Assembly (NCBI GenBank): GCA_030589715.1
Contig: JAUUVE010000060.1
Location: 1-9,244 of the forward strand
Direction of reading: 5' to 3'
Source: Desulfobacteraceae bacterium
GTDB lineage: Bacteria; Desulfobacterota; DSM-4660; Desulfatiglandales; Desulfatiglandaceae
DNA: 9,244 nt
Position 1 is the stretch's first letter; every line of letters begins with the position of its first letter. Below the pieces are notes generated by a model that saw only the letters and a program-made list of their open reading frames with translations, did not search any database and was not told the DNA's origin. This document shows, piece by piece, positions 6,827-9,244 of the stretch. The translations under genes were made by a program, and so were the position numbers.

Positions 6827-6906
6827 GACATGGGGGACGTCCACTGCCAAATCAGTATCATTTTAATAATTTGAGTTATTTATTTACAAATGGACGTCCC
6901 CCTGTC
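6827..6906. mobile_element. REP/MITE-like inverted-repeat element
   Basis: GGGGGACGTCCA (6832-6843) is perfectly inverted at TGGACGTCCCCC (6891-6902); with a one-base bulge the arms extend to GACA (6827) and TGTC (6906). The 47-nt interior is AT-rich with no coding capacity. Size and shape fit a non-autonomous palindromic element of the kind mobilised by REP-associated transposases, one of whose remnants lies at 4707-4811. The element abuts the point where the ABC binding-protein homology ends. Confidence 0.6.
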
Positions 6907-7244
6907 CCTCCTTTGTCGATATTCACAAGCTTGTTAAAACCGCTCACAGCTGCCGGGCCCTTTCCGCTTTCGTGTTCTTCAACGATTAGTTTAAGTTTTA
7001 CCCCGTCAATGCCTCCTTTTGAATTGATCTCGTCCATCGCAAGGAGGACGCCCTGGCTCATGACTTTACCGTACCATGCCCCGGAACCAGTCATGGCAAG
7101 GATTGCTCCAACCTTGTACTCCTTTGGATCACCCGCGGCGATCTCGCACGTCTCAAAATTATTCTTTGACCACATGCTCCTTAATCCCTTGGCTTTCTCC
7201 AAAAAAATATTCTTGCATTGCCAAGTCATCAGGGTGCAGTTCAT
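6876..7244 (-). pseudogene. Fragment of a branched-chain amino-acid-type ABC transporter substrate-binding protein
   Basis: The open frame encodes 122 residues, but only about residues 35-111 are homologous: DPKEYKVGAILAMTGSGAWYG, then VLLAMDEINSKGG and KLKLIVEEHES up to NKLVNIDK. This is the N-terminal lobe of Peripla_BP_6 (LivJ-like) binding proteins, normally 370-400 residues. The hydrophobic signal peptide expected before it is absent; the preceding codons look unrelated. Homology stops near 6912, exactly where the inverted-repeat element begins, and the last residues come from that element. The frame's ATG overlaps the aldolase stop (ATGA, 7241-7244), but this is probably accidental. The intact protein would have delivered organic substrates such as amino acids or aromatic acids to a membrane permease. 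Confidence 0.75.
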
Positions 7245-8056
7245 TGAGTAAAGGTCTCCTGACGTACCTTCAAAATCACGTTCTCTATTACCTCATGAAA
7301 CGCGGCGCTGATAAAACCGATATCCGTTCCAAAGAGCTGGAAGTTAATACCCATATCGCTCAGTTTCCTGGATTGCTCCACGGTACAGGGGTTCACGGCG
7401 GACATGACCGGGATACCTTTCTTTTTTCCCCCCGCCACAACTGCTTCAAATGCCTCCACTATTTTCGCATGACTAAAATCGTAAAGGAGATTCAGGCCGA
7501 GTGAGAGTGCATAATCCGTCGGACCGAAGCAGAGGGCATCAAGGCCCTCTACCGATAGGATGTCGTCAAGGTTCGGCAAAAATTCCTTGTCTTCCAGCAA
7601 CGGGATGACCATAGCTTCATCGTTGCTCGCCCGGATAAAGGCATCCCAGTCGAAATCGCCGCATCGATACCTGGCCGATCGAACGGTGGGGTCGGCACCG
7701 CGAATGCCTTTTGGCGGGAACCGGGCGTATTTGACAGCGTTTTCGGCGTCTTCCCGGGTTGCCACGTGGGGAACCACCACGCCTTCCGCCCCTGCTTCGA
7801 GGGCGTTGCGAACATACTGTTCCCTATTCTCCTTTACCCGGACAACGGTGGCGATATGACTGGCTTCGGCGGCCCTGATAAGATTTTCCAGGTCCATATC
7901 GCTACCCATGGGTGTATGTTCGGTATCAATGAAGAGCCAGTCAAAACTTGAATATCCCAGCATTTCCACAATCAGGGGGCTCCGACTCATCACGGCACAG
8001 CCGCACAGGAGCTTGCCCTCAGCAAGGTCCAATTTCAGGCGTTTTTCTCCAGACAT
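7241..8056 (-). CDS. HpcH/HpaI family class II aldolase
   Basis: A 271-residue, metal-dependent aldolase of the HpcH/HpaI family (2,4-dihydroxyhept-2-ene-1,7-dioate / 2-keto-3-deoxy sugar acid aldolases), which cleave 2-keto-4-hydroxy acids to pyruvate and an aldehyde. Family marks: FDWLFIDTEHTPM with the catalytic-type His47, VVRV with Arg73, PPKGIRG (115-121), the metal ligands Glu155 (IPLLED) and Asp181 (FGPTDYALSLG), and a C-terminal GINFQLFGTDIGFI segment. I place the start at ATG 8054-8056, which has GGGAG 6 nt upstream; the frame is open to 8128, but those 24 extra codons lack a ribosome site and family similarity. It follows the FAH-family gene by 139 nt on the same strand, which suggests a shared catabolic pathway. 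Substrate unknown. Confidence 0.92.
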   Translation of the reverse strand: MSGEKRLKLDLAEGKLLCGCAVMSRSPLIVEMLGYSSFDWLFIDTEHTPMGSDMDLENLIRAAEASHIATVVRVKENREQYVRNALEAGAEGVVVPHVATREDAENAVKYARFPPKGIRGADPTVRSARYRCGDFDWDAFIRASNDEAMVIPLLEDKEFLPNLDDILSVEGLDALCFGPTDYALSLGLNLLYDFSHAKIVEAFEAVVAGGKKKGIPVMSAVNPCTVEQSRKLSDMGINFQLFGTDIGFISAAFHEVIENVILKVRQETFTQ

Positions 8057-8062
8057 TTTCTT

Positions 8063-8067
8063 CTCCC
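8063..8067 (-). promoter_or_regulatory. Ribosome binding site fixing the aldolase start
   Basis: GGGAG on the - strand, 6 nt before ATG 8054-8056. It supports this start over the in-frame upstream codon at 8128. Confidence 0.7.
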
Positions 8068-8132
8068 TTGTTTTTATAGCTTTACAGATTTGCGGGGAAA
8101 TCCTCAATAAACTCGGACACCACTCCATAACT

Positions 8133-8158
8133 CCCCGGTTATTTCCCCCGGACTTACC
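8133..8158. repeat. Third copy of the 20-nt palindromic unit, between the FAH-family and aldolase genes
   Basis: CCCCGGTTATTTCCCCCGGA (8133-8152) matches the frame CCCCRGT-N8-CCGGA of the two copies at 6689-6732. The adjoining 11-mer CCGGACTTACC (8148-8158) is identical to 6704-6714. On the - strand it folds as a short hairpin in the 139-nt untranslated gap upstream of the aldolase. Confidence 0.55.
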
Positions 8159-8195
8159 GAGAAATTATGTTTGCGTGACATTTTAATCCCGCATG

Positions 8196-8957
8196 TCATT
8201 GATTCGTGACACTATTTTTCAGCCTGCCGATGCCCTCTATTTCCACCTCCACAACATCGCCCGGTTTCATGGGGCCAATTCCCTGGGGGGTCCCCGTGAT
8301 GACGATGTCACCGGGGTAAAGCGTGATTCTCCGGGAGATATAATTGAGGATTTTTTTTACGCTGAAGACACAATTCTTCGTATTATCCTGTTGTACGACT
8401 TTGCCGTTCAGATAGGTCTTCAACTCCAGCCGGTCGGGGTCCAGGTCGGTAGCAACGTATGGTCCAAAGGCGCCGAAGGTGTCAAAACCCTTGGAAAGCG
8501 TCAGCATAAACGGGTTTCCGGTTACGAGGGCGCGTTCGGTCACGTCATTAAAACAGGAACAGCCCAAGATGTGTTTCATGACCTCATCCTCGGGGACATC
8601 TTTCATCTTCTCCCTGATCACCACAGCCAATTCACCCTCGTAATCCACCCGTTCCGCATCCCGGGGGTAGGCAATGGCATCTTGGTGCCCTATCAGGCAT
8701 GACGGGGGTTTCAAGAACAGAAGGGGTTCCTCGGGTACGGAAAGACCGATTTCCTCGATATGTCCTAAATAATTTTGTCCCACACAGACAATTTTGGATG
8801 GAACAACCGGTGGAAGAAATTTTACCCCGGAGAGGGGGTAAAGGGTTCCGGTCTCTTCGTAGCGGTCTAAGAAAGAGCCTTTCATAACCGCCACTTTTTC
8901 TCCCTTAACTACTCCTTCATGTTCATTCCCGTTAAACTCAAACCGTGCAAATTTCAT
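8196..8957 (-). CDS. Fumarylacetoacetate hydrolase family protein
   Basis: A 253-residue FAH-fold enzyme of the family that includes fumarylpyruvate hydrolase, oxaloacetate decarboxylase (FAHD1-like) and 2-hydroxyhepta-2,4-diene-1,7-dioate isomerase (HpcE). Seen: a short N-terminal domain (1-48), VGQNYLGHIEE (59-69, His66/Glu69), KPPSCLIGHQD (83-93), metal ligands Glu107 and Glu109 in YEGELAVVI with Asp138 in CFNDVTER, SKGFDTFGAFGP (155-166), and TGTPQGIG (221-228) near the end. ATG 8955-8957 has GGAGG at 8963-8967, 5 nt away. It is first in a two-gene - strand unit with the HpcH/HpaI aldolase; in homoprotocatechuate meta-cleavage these two families catalyse isomerisation and then aldol cleavage. 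An analogous keto-acid route is inferred; the exact substrate is not. Confidence 0.93.
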   Translation of the reverse strand: MKFARFEFNGNEHEGVVKGEKVAVMKGSFLDRYEETGTLYPLSGVKFLPPVVPSKIVCVGQNYLGHIEEIGLSVPEEPLLFLKPPSCLIGHQDAIAYPRDAERVDYEGELAVVIREKMKDVPEDEVMKHILGCSCFNDVTERALVTGNPFMLTLSKGFDTFGAFGPYVATDLDPDRLELKTYLNGKVVQQDNTKNCVFSVKKILNYISRRITLYPGDIVITGTPQGIGPMKPGDVVEVEIEGIGRLKNSVTNQ

Positions 8958-9019
8958 TTAAACCTCCATGATTCTTGATTTTCGTAACTTCAAAAGATAT
9001 GCCCTCGAAAATAGGTAAG

Positions 9020-9055
9020 CGTTCATAGGTTCAGGGTTCAACGTTCAGGGTTAGA
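9020..9055. repeat. Heptad repeat array, GGTTCAG type
   Basis: Consecutive units CGTTCATA, GGTTCAG, GGTTCAA, CGTTCAG, GGTTAGA give a 7-nt period (one 8-nt unit) upstream of the FAH-family gene. Confidence 0.6.
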
Positions 9056-9204
9056 GACAAGGACAAAATTGAAGGCCTAAAGTCCTCGTAAAAAATGCTG
9101 GTTTTGCCACATAATTGCCAATGCGCCGCCAACTTTCAGATTGGGAATGACGAAGCCGCGCGCTTCTAACATAAATACGCCTCCAAAATGGAGTACGGGG
9201 ACAA

Positions 9205-9244
9205 GAACGTAACCTTGAACCTCTGAACCTTTGAACCCGTGAAC
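9205..9244. repeat. Octamer/heptad repeat array, AACCTTTG type, running off the window
   Basis: Units AACCTTG, AACCTCTG, AACCTTTG, AACCCGTG repeat to the window end. They are the reverse complement of the units at 9020-9055, so the two arrays form an inverted pair around about 150 nt. The intervening sequence holds only a 31-codon open frame (9077-9172, - strand) of no recognised family. Confidence 0.6.

Larger units (their letters stand above)
6429..6875. other. Non-coding, hairpin-rich spacer
   Basis: No gene is supported here on either strand; the open frames present (for example 6543-6812 on - and 6570-6866 on +) read through hairpins and direct repeats and show no family wording. The stretch 6429-6540 next to the ATPase start is AT-rich with no clear structure; 6572 onward is the series of stem-loops and repeats given below. 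Confidence 0.6.

Noticed and set aside
6543..6866. Overlapping open frames on both strands (89 and 98 codons)
   Set aside because: They lie over stem-loops and tandem repeats and show no recognisable protein pattern.
7159..7240. Short frame on the - strand reading like a protein C-terminus (AMQEYFFGESQGIKEHVVKE) just after the aldolase stop
   Set aside because: Fewer than 30 codons past the aldolase stop, no family recognised; it may be a leftover of a lost gene but cannot be supported.
8057..8128. 24-codon N-terminal extension of the aldolase
   Set aside because: The downstream ATG has a good ribosome site and begins where family similarity begins; the extension overlaps the untranslated gap near the repeat copy.
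9077..9172. 31-codon frame on the - strand with GGAGG 7 nt before its ATG
   Set aside because: Too short, no recognised family, and flanked on both sides by repeat arrays.

Overview
The window looks like a chromosomal piece of an anaerobic Desulfobacterota (formerly Deltaproteobacteria) genome, probably a sulfate reducer or syntroph relative. This is inferred from three things: the order alanine/DAP-type aminotransferase, homoserine dehydrogenase, archaeal-type phosphoglycerate mutase homologue; the protein wording; and the abundance of short palindromic and heptad intergenic repeats. No species is claimed and no database search was possible.

Left part (1-3843, all + strand): the 3' end of a PLP aminotransferase (cut by the window edge), a full homoserine dehydrogenase with ACT domain, a phosphoglycerate-mutase-like protein starting 3 nt after the dehydrogenase stop, and an adenylate kinase with an unusual cysteine-containing LID. 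The first three make biochemical sense as an aspartate-family amino-acid block. The mutase-like protein probably supplies homoserine kinase activity rather than glycolytic mutase activity. A lipase-like alpha/beta hydrolase (3854-4720, - strand) converges on this block.

Middle part (4721-7144): a gene-poor, decayed stretch. It holds the first codons of a REP-associated (IS200-like) transposase, the first codons of a 23S rRNA intervening-sequence four-helix-bundle protein, a DUF4143-type ATPase broken by one frameshift just before its nuclease-like EVK motif, a run of hairpins with a degenerate c-di-GMP-I riboswitch-like core, a 12-bp perfect inverted-repeat element, and a fragment of a branched-chain amino-acid-type ABC transporter binding protein that this element cuts off.

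Right part (7241-8957, - strand): a fumarylacetoacetate hydrolase family protein followed by an HpcH/HpaI-type aldolase, probably one catabolic operon that once continued into the truncated transporter gene. The 139-nt gap between the two genes carries a third copy of a 20-nt palindromic unit also found twice near 6.7 kb. The window ends in inverted arrays of 7-8 nt repeats. I found no convincing wholly new system. The best leads are the probable alternative homoserine kinase, the shared palindromic repeat family, and the riboswitch-like RNA.
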